Part shown: positions 20,914 through 33,236 of the stretch, piece after piece
Layout of the letters: the number at the start of each line of letters is the position of its first letter
Numbering within the stretch: position 1 is the first letter of the stretch
From: Cinclus cinclus
Lineage: Eukaryota > Chordata > Aves > Passeriformes > Cinclidae
Direction: 5' to 3'
Length of the DNA: 64,000 bases
Assembly: GCF_963662255.1 (NCBI RefSeq)
Contig: NC_085052.1
Coordinates: forward strand, 37,086,654-37,150,653
Made by a program: the position numbers and the translations under genes
Notes under the pieces: generated by a model
Seen by the model: only the letters and a program-made list of their open reading frames with translations
Database searches by the model: none
Told to the model about the DNA's origin: nothing

Positions 20914-23775
20914 AGGCCACATGATATCACAATGAATTATTTGATTCTTGGCCTCCATGGCGGCATTATAGATCCTTGCTTCTATTGGTCCCCGTGCTGT
21001 AACAATTCATCCCTGGCCCTTTTAGGCCCATTGGTGTCACAAGGGATCATTAGATTGTTAGCCTGCATTGGGTCACAATGGTTCCTTGCTTCTCTTAACC
21101 TCTGTGGTGTCAAAATGCATCCCATGCCCTTTTAGGCCACTTGATGTCACAATGAATCATTTGATTCTTGGCCTCCATGGTGTCATAATGGTTCCCTGCT
21201 TCTATTGGGCCCCATGCCTTCACAATTCATCCCTGGCCCTTTTAGGCCCATTGGTGTCACAAGGGATGCAGGGATTATTAGCCTCCATTGGGTCACAATG
21301 GATCCTTGCCTCTCTTAACCTCTGTGCTGTCACAATGCATCCCATGCCCTTTTAGGCCACTTGATGTCACAATGAATCATTTGATTCTTGGCCTCCATGG
21401 TGTCATAATGGTTCCTTGTTTCTATTGGGCCCCATGCTGTCATAATTCATCTCTGGCCCTTTTAGGCCCATTGGTGTCACAAGGGATCATTAGATTGTTA
21501 GCCTGCATTGGGTCACAATGGATCCTTGCTTCTCTTAACCCCTGTGGTGTCACAATGCATCCCATGCCCTTTTAGGCCACTTGATGTCACAATGAATCAT
21601 TTGATTCTTGGCCTCCATGGCGGCATAATAGATCCTTGCTTCTATTGGTCCCCGTGCTGTAACAATTCATCCCTGCCCCTTTTAGGCCCATTGGTGTCAC
21701 AAGGGATCATTAGATTGTTAGCCTCCATTGGGTCACAATGGATCCTTGCTTCTCTTAACCCCTGTGCTGTCACAATGCATCCCATGCCCTTTTAGGCCAC
21801 TTGTTGTCACAATGAATTATTTGATTCTTGGCCTCCATGGTGGCATAATTGTACCAGGTTTTAATTGGGCCCCATGCTTTCACAATACATCCCTGCCCCT
21901 TTTAGGCCCATTGGTGTCACAAGGGATCATTAGATTGTTAGCCTGCATTGGGTCACAATGGATCCTTGCTTCTCTTAACCCCTGTGCTGTCACAATGCAT
22001 CCCATGCCCTTTTAGGCCACATGATGTCACAATGAATTATTTGATTCTTGGCCTCCATGGCGGCATAATAGATCCTTGCTTCTATTGGTCCCCGTGCTGT
22101 AACAATTCATCCCTGGCCCTTTTAGGCCCATTGGTGTCACAAGGGATCATTAGATTGTTAGCCTGCACTGGGTCACAATGGTTCCTTGCTTCTCTTAACC
22201 TCTGTGGTGTCACAATGCATCCCATGCCCTTTTAGGCCACTTGATGTCACAATGAATCATTTGATTCTTGGCCTCCATGGTGTCATAATGGTTCCTTGTT
22301 TCTATTGGGCCCCATGCTGTCACAATTCATCCCTGGCCCTTTTACGCCCCCTGGTGTCAAATGGGATCCTGGGATTATTAGCCTCCATTGGGTCACAATG
22401 GATCCTTGCTTCTCTTAACCCCTGTGGTGTCACAATGCATCCCATGCCCTTTTAGGCCACTTGATGTCACAATGAATCATTTGATTCTTGGCCTCCACGG
22501 TGGCATAATAGATCCTTGCTTCTATTGGTCCCTGTGCTGTAACAATCCATCCCTGGCCCTTTTTATACCCCCTGGTGCCACAAGGGATCATTAGATTGTT
22601 AGCCTGCATTGGGTCACAATGGTTCCTTGCTTCTCTTAACCTCTGTGGTGTCACAATGCATTCCAAGCCCTTTTAGGCCACTTGGTCTTACAATGAACCA
22701 TTTGATTCTTGGCCTTCATGGTGTCATAATGGTTCCTTGCTTCTATAGGTCCCCATGCTGTCAGAGTTCATCCGTGGTCCTTTTGCGCCCCCTGGTGTCA
22801 AAAGGGATTCTTAGATTGTTAGCCTGCATTGGGTCACAATGGTTCCTTGCTTCTCTTAACCCCTGTGGTGTCACAATGCATCCCATGCCCTTTTAGGCCA
22901 CTTGATGTCACAATGAATCATTTGATTCTTGGCCTCCATGGTGGTGTAATTGTACCAGGTTTTACTTGGGCCCCATGCTTTCACAATTCATCCCTGGCAC
23001 TTTTAGGCCCCTTGGTGTCACAAGGGACCATTAGATTGTTAGCCTGCATTGGGTCACAATGGTTCCTTGCTTCTCTTAACCTCTGTGGTGTCACAATGCA
23101 TCCCATGCCCTTTTAGGCCACATGATGTCACAATGAATTATTTGATTCTTGGCCTCCATGGCGGCATAATAGATCCTTGCTTCTATTGGTCCCCGTGCTG
23201 TAACAATCCATCCCTGGCCCTTTTTATACCCCCTGGTGCCACAAGGGATCATTAGATTGTTAGCCTGCATTGGGTCACAATGGTTCCTTGCTTCTCTTAA
23301 CCTCTGTGGTGTCACAATGCATCCCATGCCCTTTTAGGCCACTTGGTCTTACAATGAACCATTTGATTCTTGGCCTCCATGGTGGTGTAATTGTACAAGG
23401 TTTTACTTGGGCCCCATGCTTTCACAATTCATCCCTGCCCCTTTTAGCCCCATTGGTGTCAAAAGGGATCATTAGATTGTTAGCCTGCATTGGGTCACAA
23501 TGGATCCTTGCTTCTCTTAACCCCTGTGCTGTCAGAATGCATCCCATGCCCTTTTAGGCCACATGATATCACAATGAATTATTTGATTCTTGGCCTCCAT
23601 GGCGGCATTATAGATCCTTGCTTCTATTGGTCCCCGTGCTGTAACAATTCATCCCTGGCCCTTTTAGGCCCATTGGTGTCACAAGGGATCATTAGATTGT
23701 TAGCCTCCATTGGGTCACAATGGATCCTTGCTTCTCTTAACCCCTGTGGTGTCACAATGCATCCCATGCCCTTTT

Positions 23776-24655
23776 AGGCCACTTGATGTCACAATGAATT
23801 ATTTGATTCTTGGCCTCCATGGTGGCATAATTGTACCAGGTTTTATTTGGGCCCCATGCTTTCACAATACATCCCTGCCCCTTTTAGGCCCATTGGTGTC
23901 ACAAGGGATCATTAGATTGTTAGCCTGCATTGGGTCACAATGGATCCTTGCTTCTCTTAACCCCTGTGCTGTCACAATGCATCCCATGCCCTTTTAGGCC
24001 ACATGATGTCACAATGAATTATTTGATTCTTGGCCTCCATGGCGGCATAATAGATCCTTGCTTCTATTGGTCCCCGTGCTGTAACAATTCATCCCTGGCC
24101 CTTTTAGGCCCATTGGTGTCACAAGGGATCATTAGATTGTTAGCCTCCATTGGGTCACAATGGATCCTTGCTTCTCTTAACCCCTGTGGTGTCACAATGC
24201 ATCCCATGCCCTTTTAGGCCACTTGATGTCACAATGAATTATTTGATTCTTGGCCTCCATGGTGGCGTAATTGTACCAGGTTTTATTTGGGCCCCATGCT
24301 TTCACAATACATCCCTGCCCCTTTTAGGCCCATTGGTGTCACAAGGGATCATTAGATTGTTAGCCTGCATTGGGTCACAATGGATCCTTGCTTCTCTTAA
24401 CCCCTGTGCTGTCACAATGCATCCCATGCCCTTTTAGGCCACATGATGTCACAATGAATTATTTGATTCTTGGCCTCCATGGCGGCATAATAGATCCTTG
24501 CTTCTATTGGTCCCCGTGCTGTAACAATTCATCCCTGGCCCTTTTAGGCCCATTGGTGTCACAACGGATCATTAGATTGTTAGCCTGCATTGGGTCACAA
24601 TGGTTCCTTGCTTCTCTTAACCTCTGTGGTGTCAAAATGCATCCCATGCCCTTTT
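23776..24655 (+). repeat. Tandem duplication of a two-monomer unit
   Basis: Units 23776-24215 (G then D) and 24216-24655 (G then D) match almost throughout, at an offset of 440 bp. The G units share TAATTGTACCAGGTTTTATT, a T variant of the usual TTTTACT or TTTTAAT. The second copy differs by GGCGTAATTG for GGCATAATTG and by CACAACGGATC for CACAAGGGATC. In the copy at 27.5-27.9 kb the pair occurs only once, so the gain is local. Confidence 0.8.
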
Positions 24656-27600
24656 AGGCCTCTTGATGTCACAATGAATCATTTGATTCTTGGCCTCCAT
24701 GGTGTCATAATGGTTCCTTGTTTCTATTGGGCCCCATGCTGTCACAATTCATCCCTGGCCCTTTTTATACCCCCTGGTGCCACAAGGGATCATTAGATTG
24801 TTAGCCTGCATTGGGTCACAATGGTTCCTTGCTTCTCTTAACCTCTGTGGTGTCACAATGCATTCCAAGCCCTTTTAGGCCACTTGGTCTTACAATGAAC
24901 CATTTGATTCTTGGCCTTCATGGTGTCGTAATGGTTCCTTGCTTCTATAGGTCCCCATGCTGTCAGAGTTCATCCGTGGTCCTTTTGCGCACCCGGGTGT
25001 CAAAAGTGATTCTTAGATTGTTAGCCTGCATTGGGTCACAATGGATCCTTGCTTCTCTTAACCCCTGTGGTGTCACAATGCATCCCATGCCCTTTTAGGC
25101 CACTTGATGTCACAATGAATCATTTGATTCTTGGCCTCCATGGTGGCATAATTGTACCAGGATTTAATTGGGCCCCATGCTTTCACAATTCATCCCTGGC
25201 GCTTTTAGGCCCATTGGTGTCACAAGGGATCATTAGATTGTTAGCCTCCATTGGGTCACAATGGATCCTTGCTTCTCTTAACCCCTGTGGTGTCACAATG
25301 CATCCCATGCCCTTTTAGGCCACTTGTTGTCACAATGAATCATTTGATTCTTGGCCTCCATGGTGGCATAATTGTACCAGGTTTTAATTGGGCCCCATGC
25401 TTTCACAATACATCCCTGCCCCTTTTAGGCCCATTGGTGTCAAAAGGGATCATTAGATTGTTAGCCTGCATTGGGTCACTATGGATCCTTGCTTCTCTTA
25501 ACCCCTGTGCTGTCACAATGCATCCCATGCCCTTTTAGGCCACATGATGTCACAATGAATTATTTGATTCTTGGCCTCCATGGCGGCATAATAGATCCTT
25601 GCTTCTATTGGTCCCCGTGCTGTAACAATTCATCCCTGGCCCTTTTAGGCACATTGGTGTTTCAAGGGATCATTAGATTGTTAGCCTGCACTGGGTCACA
25701 ATGGTTCCTTGCTTCTCTTAACCTCTGTGGTGTCACAATGCATCCCATGCCCTTTTAGGCCACTTGATGTCACAATGAATCATTTGATTCTTGGCCTCCA
25801 TGGTGTCATAATGGTTCCTTGTTTCTATTGGGCCCCATGCTGTCACAATTCATCCCTGGCCCTTTTACGCCCCCTGGTGTCAAATGGGATCCTGGGATTA
25901 TTAGCCTCAATTGGGTCACAATGGATCCTTGCTTCTCTTAACCCCTGTGGTGTCACAATGCATCCCATGCCCTTTTAGGCCACTTGATGTCACAATGAAT
26001 CATTTGATTCTTGGCCTCCACGGTGGCATAATAGATCCTTGCTTCTATTGGTCCCCGTGCTGTAACAATCCATCCCTGGCCCTTTTTATACCCCCTGGTG
26101 CCACAAGGGATCATTAGATTGTTAGCCTGCATTGGGTCACAATGGTTCCTTGCTTCTCTTAACCTCTGTGGTGTCACAATGCATTTCAAGCCCTTTTAGG
26201 CCACTTGGTCTTACAATGAACCATTTGATTCTTGGCCTTCATGGTGTCATAATGGTTCCTTGCTTCTATAGGCCCCATGCTCTCAGTGTTCATCCGTGGT
26301 CCTTTTGCGCCCCCTGGTGTCAAAAGGGATTCTTAGATTGTTAGCCTGCATTGGGTCACAATGGTTCCTTGCTTCTCTTAACCCCTGTGGTGTCACAATG
26401 CGTCCCATGCCCTTTTAGGCCACTTGATGTCACAATGAATTATTTGATTCTTGGCCTCCATGGTGGTGTAATTGTACCAGGTTTTACTTGGGCCCCATGC
26501 TTTCACAATTCATCCCTGGCACTTTTAGGCCCATTGGTGTCACAAGGGATCATTAGATTGTTAGCCTGCATTGGGTCACAATGGTTCCTTGCTTCTCTTA
26601 ACCTCTGTGGTGTCACAATGCATCCCATGCCCTTTTAGGCCACTTGATGTCACAATGAATCATTTGATTCTTGGCCTCCATGGTGTCATAATGGTTCCTT
26701 GTTTCTATTGGGCCCCATGCCTTCACAATACATCCCTGCCTCTTTTAGGCGCCTTGGTGCCACAAAGGATCATAAGATTGTTAGCCTGCATTGGGTCACA
26801 ATGGATCCTTGCTTCTCTTAACCCCTGTGGTGTCACAATGCATCCCATGCCCTTTTAGGACACCTGACGTCACAATGAATCATTTGATTCTTGGCCTCCA
26901 TGGTGGTGAAATTGTACCAGGTTTTAATTGGGCCCCATGCTTTCACAATACATCCCTGCCCCTTTTAGGCCCATTGGTGTCAAAAGGGATCATTAGATTG
27001 TTAGCCTCCATTGGGTCACAATGGATCCTTGCTTCTCTTAACCCCTGTGGTGTCACAATGCATCCCATGCCCTTTTAGGCCACTTGTTGTCACAATGAAT
27101 TATTTGATTCTTGGCCTCCATGGTGGCATAATTGTACCAGGTTTTACTTGGGCCCCATGCTTTCACAATTCATCCCTGCCCCTTTTAGGCCCATTGGTGT
27201 CAAAAGGGATCATTAGATTGTTAGCCTGCATTGGGTCACAATGGATCCTTGCTTCTCTTAACCCCTGTGCTGTCAGAATGCATCCCATGCCCTTTTAGGC
27301 CACATGATATCACAATGAATTATTTGATTCTTGACCTCCATGGCGGCATAATAGATCCTTGCTTCTATTGGTCCCCGTGCTGTAACAATTCATCCCTGGC
27401 CCTTTTAGGCCCATTGGTGTCACAAGGGATCATTAGATTGTTAGCCTCCATTGGGTCACAATGGATCCTTGCTTCTCTTAACCCCTGTGGTTTCACAATG
27501 CATCCCATGCCCTTTTAGGCCACTTGATGTCACAATGAATTATTTGATTCTTGGCCTCCATGGTGGCATAATTGTACCAGGTTTTATTTGGGCCCCATGC

Positions 27601-27956
27601 TTTCACAATACATCCCTGCCCTTTTTAGGCCCATTGGTGTCACAAGGGATCATTAGATTGTTAGCCTGCATTGGGTCACAATGGATCCTTGCTTCTCTTA
27701 ACCCCTGTGCTGTCACAATGCATCCCATGCCCTTTTAGGCCACATGATGTCACAATGAATTATTTGATTCTTGGCCTCCATGGCGGCATAATAGATCCTT
27801 GCTTCTATTGGTCCCCGTGCTGTAACAATTCATCCCTGGCCCTTTTAGGCCCATTGGTGTCACAACGGATCATTAGATTGTTAGCCTGCATTGGGTCACA
27901 ATGGTTCCTTGCTTCTCTTAACCTCTGTGGTGTCAAAATGCATCCCATGCCCTTTT
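24656..27956 (+). repeat. 3,301 bp higher-order unit, first copy (15 monomers)
   Basis: This unit matches 27957 onward at an offset of 3,301 bp through about 27.28 kb (matching about 30.58 kb). Shared private marks include GTCGTAATGG in a class Q unit, ACCAGGATTTAATTGGG, CCACTTGTTGTCAC, TAGGACACCTGACGTCAC and GCACTGGGTCAC. Differences between copies include GCGCACCCGGGTGTC (24.99 kb) against GCGCCCCCTGGTGTC (28.29 kb). Confidence 0.82.
26198..26416 (+). repeat. 219 bp monomer variant, class Q with a 1 bp deletion
   Basis: CTATAGGCCCCATGCTCTCA replaces CTATAGGTCCCCATGCTGTC, with one base lost and AGTGTTCATCC following. The same variant occurs near 29.57, 30.89, 32.65, 34.41, 41.89, 52.46, 54.22 and 60.39 kb. 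A G-to-A relative (TATAGGCACCATG) is found near 40.36 and 47.84 kb. It is absent before ~26 kb, so it marks a lineage that spread in domains 2 and 3 only. Confidence 0.85.
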
Positions 27957-30597
27957 AGGCCACTTGATGTCACAATGAATCATTTGATTCTTGGCCTCCA
28001 TGGTGTCATAATGGTTCCTTGTTTCTATTGGGCCCCATGCTGTCACAATTCATCCCTGGCCCTTTTTATACCCCCTGGTGCCACAAGGGATCATTAGATT
28101 GTTAGCCTGCATTGGGTCACAATGGTTCCTTGCTTCTCTTAACCTCTGTGGTGTCACAATGCATTCCAAGCCCTTTTAGGCCACTTGGTCTTACAATGAA
28201 CCATTTGATTCTTGGCCTTCATGGTGTCGTAATGGTTCCTTGCTTCTATAGGTCCCCATGCTGTCAGAGTTCATCCGTGGTCCTTTTGCGCCCCCTGGTG
28301 TCTAAAGGGATTCTTAGATTGTTAGCCTGCATTGGGTCACAATGGATCCTTGCTTCTCTTAACCCCTGTGGTGTCACAATGCATCCCATGCCCTTTTAGG
28401 CCACTTGATGTCACAATGAATCATTTGATTCTTGGCCTCCATGGTGGCATAATTGTACCAGGATTTAATTGGGCCCCATGCTTTCACAATTCATCCCTGG
28501 CCCTTTTAGGCCCATTGGTGTCACAAGGGATCATTAGATTGTTAGCCTCCATTGGGTCACAATGGATCCTTGCTTCTCTTAACCCCTGTGGTGTCACAAT
28601 GCATCCCATGCCCTTTTAGGCCACTTGTTGTCACAATGAATTATTTGATTCTTGGCCTCCATGGTGGCATAATTGTACCAGGTTTTAATTGGGCCCCATG
28701 CTTTCACAATACATCCCTGCCCCTTTTAGGCCCATTGGTGTCAAAAGGGATCATTAGATTCTTAGCCTGCATTGGGTCACAATGGATCCTTGCTTCTCTT
28801 AACCCCTGTGCTGTCACAATGCATCCCATGCCCTTTTAGGCCACATGATGTCACAATGAATTATTTGATTCTTGGCCTCCATGGCGGCATAATAGATCCT
28901 TGCTTCTATTGGTCCCCGTGCTGTAACAATTCATCCCTGGCCCTTTTAGGCACATTGGTGTTACAAGGGATCATTAGATTGTTAGCCTGCACTGGGTCAC
29001 AATGGTTCCTTGCTTCTCTTAACCTCTGTGGTGTCACAATGCATCCCATGCCCTTTTAGGCCACTTGATGTCACAATGAATCATTTGATTCTTGGCCTCC
29101 ATGGTGTCATAATGGTTCCTTGTTTCTATTGGGCCCGATGCTGTCACAATTCATCCCTGGCCCTTTTACGCCCCCTGGTGTCAAATGGGATCCTGGGATT
29201 ATTAGCCTCCATTGGGTCACAATGGATCCTTGCTTCTCTTAACCCCTGTGGTGTCACAATGCATCCCATGCCCTTTTAGGCCACTTGATGTCACAATGAA
29301 TCATTTGATTCTTGGCCTCCACGGTGGCATAATAGATCCTTGCTTCTATTGGTCCCCGTGCTGTAACAATCCATCCCTGGCCCTTTTTATACCCCCTGGT
29401 GCCACAAGGGATCATTAGATTGTTAGCCTGCATTGGGTCACAATGGTTCCTTGCTTCTCTTAACCTCTGTGGTGTCACAATGCATTCCAAGCCCTTTTAG
29501 GCCACTTGGTCTTACAATGAACCATTTGATTCTTGGCCTTCATGGTGTCATAATGGTTCCTTGCTTCTATAGGCCCCATGCTCTCAGTGTTCATCCGTGG
29601 TCCTTTTGCGCCCCCTGGTGTCAAAAGGGATTCTTAGATTGTTAGCCTGCATTGGGTCACAATGGTTCCTTGCTTCTCTTAACCCCTGTGGTGTCACAAT
29701 GCATCCCATGCCCTTTTAGGCCACTTGATGTCACAATGAATCATTTGATTCTTGGCCTCCATGGTGGTGTAATTGTACCAGGTTTTACTTGGGCCCCATG
29801 CTTTCACAATTCATCCCTGGCACTTTTAGGCCCCTTGGTGTCACAAGGGATCATTAGATTGTTAGCCTGCATTGGGTCACAATGGTTCCTTGCTTCTCTT
29901 AACCTCTGTGCTGTCACAATGCATCCCATGCCCTTTTAGGCCACTTGATGTCACAATGAATCATTTGATTCTTGGCCTCCATGGTGTCATAATGGTTCCT
30001 TGTTTCTATTGGGCCCCATGCCTTCACAATACATCCCTGCCTCTTTTAGGCGCCTTGGTGTCAAAAGGGATCATTAGATTGTTAGCCTGCATTGGGTCAC
30101 AATGGATCCTTGCTTCTCTTAACCCCTGTGGTGTCACAATGCATCCCATGCCCTTTTAGGACACCTGACGTCACAATGAATCATTTGATTCCTGGCCTCC
30201 ATGGTGGTGAAATTGTACCAGGTTTTAATTGGGCCCCATGCTTTCACAATACATCCCTGCCCCTTTTAGGCCCATTGGTGTCAAAAGGGATCATTAGATT
30301 GTTAGCCTCCATTGGGTCACAATGGATCCTTACTTCTCTTAACCCCTGTGGTGTCACAATGCATCCCATGCCCTTTTAGGCCACTTGTTGTCACAATGAA
30401 TTATTTGATTCTTGGTCTCCATGGTGGCATAATTGTACCAGGTTTTAATTGGGCCCCATGCTTTCACAATACATCCCTGCCCCTTTTAGGCCCATTGGTG
30501 TCAAAAGGGATCATTAGATTGTTAGCCTGCATTGGGTCACAATGGATCCTTGCTTCTCTTAACCCCTGTGCTGTCACAATGCATCGCATGCCCTTTT
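27957..30597 (+). repeat. 3,301 bp higher-order unit, second copy (about 12 monomers retained)
   Basis: This is the partner of 24656-27956. It follows the first copy unit by unit to about 30.58 kb, where the two diverge: the next unit here has TGATGTCAC and GCACTGGGTCAC instead of TGATATCAC. Small differences such as TTAGATTCTTAGCC (28.76 kb) and GGTGTTACAAGG are private to this copy. Confidence 0.8.
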
Positions 30598-31476
30598 AGG
30601 CCACATGATGTCACAATGAATTATTTGATTCTTGGCCTCCATGGCGGCATAATAGATCCTTGCTTCTATTGGTCCCCGTGCTGTAACAATTCATCCCTGG
30701 CCCTTTTAGGCCCATTGGTGTCACAAGGGATCATTAGATTGTTAGCCTGCACTGGGTCACAATGGTTCCTTGCTTCTCTTAACCTCTGTGGTGTCACAAT
30801 GCATTCCAAGCCCTTTTAGGCCACTTGGTCTTACAATGAACCATTTGATTCTTGGCCTTCATGGTGTCATAATGGTTCCTTGCTTCTATAGGCCCCATGC
30901 TCTCAGTGTTCATCCGTGGTCCTTTTGCGCCCCCTGGTGTCAAAAGGGATTCTTAGATTGTTAGCCTGCATAGGGTCACAATGGTTCCTTGCTTCTCTTA
31001 ACCCCTGTGGTGTCACAATGCATCCCATGTCCTTTTACGCCACTTGATGTCACAATGAATCATTTGATTCTTGGCCTCCATGGTGGTGTAATTGTACCAG
31101 GTTTTACTTGGGCCCCATGCTTTCACAATTCATCCCTGCCCCTTTTAGGCCCATTGGTGTCACAAGGGATCATTAGATTGTTAGCCTGCATTGGGTCACA
31201 ATGGTTCCTTGCTTCTCTTAACCTCTGTGGTGTCACAATGCATCCCATGACCTTTTAGGCCACTTGATGTCACAATGAATCATTTGATTCTTGGCCTCCA
31301 TGGTGTCATAATGGTTCCTTGTTTCTATTGGGCCCCATGCCTTCACAATACATCCCTGCCCCTTTTAGGCGCCTTGGTGTCAAAAGGGATCATTAGATTG
31401 TTAGCCTCCATTGGGTCACAATGGATCCTTACTTCTCTTAACCCCTGTGCTGTCACAATGCATCCCATGCCCTTTT

Positions 31477-33236
31477 AGGCCACATGACGTCACAATGAAT
31501 TATTTGATTCTTGGCCTCCATGGCGGCATAATAGATCCTTGCTTCTATTGGTCCCCGTGCTGTAACAATCCATCCCTGGCCCTTTTTATACCCCCTGGTG
31601 CCACAAGGGATCATTCGATTGTTAGCCTGCATTGGGTCACAATGGTTCCTTGCTTCTCTTAACCTCTGTGGTGTCACAATGCATTCCAAGCCCTTTTAGG
31701 CCACTTGGTCTTACAATGAACCATTTGATTCTTGGCCTTCATGGTGTCATAATGGTTCCTTGCTTCAATAGGTCCCCATGCTGTCAGAGTCCATCCGTGG
31801 TCCTTTTGCGCCCCCTGGTGTCAAAAGGGATTCACAGATTGTTAGCCTGCATTGGGTCACAATGGTTCCTTGCTTCTCTTAACCCCTGTGCTGTCACAAT
31901 GCATCCCATGCCCTTTTAGGCCACTTGATGTCACAATGAATCATTTGATTCTTGGCCTCCATGGTGGCGTAATTGTACCAGGTTTTAATTGGGCCCCATG
32001 CTTTCACAATATATCCCTGCCCCTTTTAGGCCCATTGGTGTCACAAGGGATCATTAGATTGTTAGCCTGCATTGGGTCACAATGGTTCCTTGCTTCTCTT
32101 AACCTCTGTGGTGTCACAATGCATCCCATGCCCTTTTAGGCCACTTGATGTCACAATGAATCATTTGATTCTTGGCCTCCATGGTGTCATAATGGTTCCT
32201 TGTTTCTATTGGGCCCCATGCTTTCACAATTCATCCCTGCCCCTTTTAGGCCCATTGGTGTCACAAGGGATCATTAGATTGTTAGCCTGCATTGGGTCAC
32301 AATGGATCCTTGCTTCTCTTAACCCCTCTGCTGTCACAATGCATCCCATGCCCTTTGAGGCCACATGATGTCACAATGAATTATTTGATTCTTGGCCTCC
32401 ATGGCGGCATAATAGATCCTTGCTTCTATTGGTCCCCGTGCTGTAACAATTCATCCCTGGCCCTTTTAGGCCCATTGGTGTCACAAGGGATCATTAGATT
32501 GTTAGCCTGCACTGGGTCACAATGGTTCCTTGCTTCTCTTAACCTCTGTGGTGTCACAATGCATTCCAAGCCCTTTTAGGCCACTTGGTCTTACAATGAA
32601 CCATTTGATTCATGGCCTTCATGGTGTCATAATGGTTCCTTGCTTCTATAGGCCCCATGCTCTCAGTGTTCATCCGTGGTCCTTTTGCGCCCCCTGGTGT
32701 CAAAAGGGATTCTTAGATTGTTAGCCTGCATAGGGTCACAATGGTTCCTTGCTTCTCTTAACCTCTGTGGTGTCACAATGCATCCCATGCCCTTTTAGGC
32801 CACTTGATGTCACAATGAATCATTTGATTCTTGGCCTCCATGGTGGTGTAATTGTACCAGGTTTTACTTGGGCCCCATGCTTTCACAATTCATCCCTGCC
32901 CCTTTTAGGCCCATTGGTGTCACAAGGGATCATTAGATTGTTAGCCTGCATTGGGTCACAATGGTTCCTTGCTTCTCTTAACCTCTGTGGTGTCACAATG
33001 CATCCCATGCCCTTTTAGGCCACTTGATGTCACAATGAATCATTTGATTCTTGGCCTCCATGGTGTCATAATGGTTCCTTGTTTCTATTGGGCCCCATGC
33101 CTTCACAATACATCCCTGCCCCTTTTAGGCGCCTTGGTGTCAAAAGGGATCATTAGATTGTTAGCCTCCATTGGGTCACAATGGATCCTTACTTCTCTTA
33201 ACCCCTGTGCTGTCACAATGCATCCCATGCCCTTTT
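31477..33236 (+). repeat. 1,760 bp higher-order unit, first copy (8 monomers)
   Basis: The unit starts with a 221 bp class D monomer carrying TGACGTCA and GGGATCATTCGATTG, an uncommon change (TTCGATTG for TTAGATTG). Every monomer matches the following 1,760 bp at the tags I compared. These include CTTCAATAGGTCCCC, GATTCACAGATTG, CCCTTTGAGGCCACATG, AACCCCTCTGCTGTC, GATTCATGGCC and GCATAGGGTCAC. The matching tract runs from about 31.26 kb to 33.08 kb. Confidence 0.87.

Larger units (their letters stand above)
20253..31476 (+). repeat. Domain 2, shorter higher-order units
   Basis: The 37-47 monomer pattern of domain 1 is not continued here. Landmark TGATATCA at 20922, 23564 and 27305 gives spacings of 2,642 bp (12 monomers) and 3,741 bp (17 monomers). 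A second, cleaner offset of 3,301 bp (15 monomers) joins the later parts. Class G and class D units alternate more regularly here than elsewhere. The 219 bp class Q variant first appears in this domain. Confidence 0.75.
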
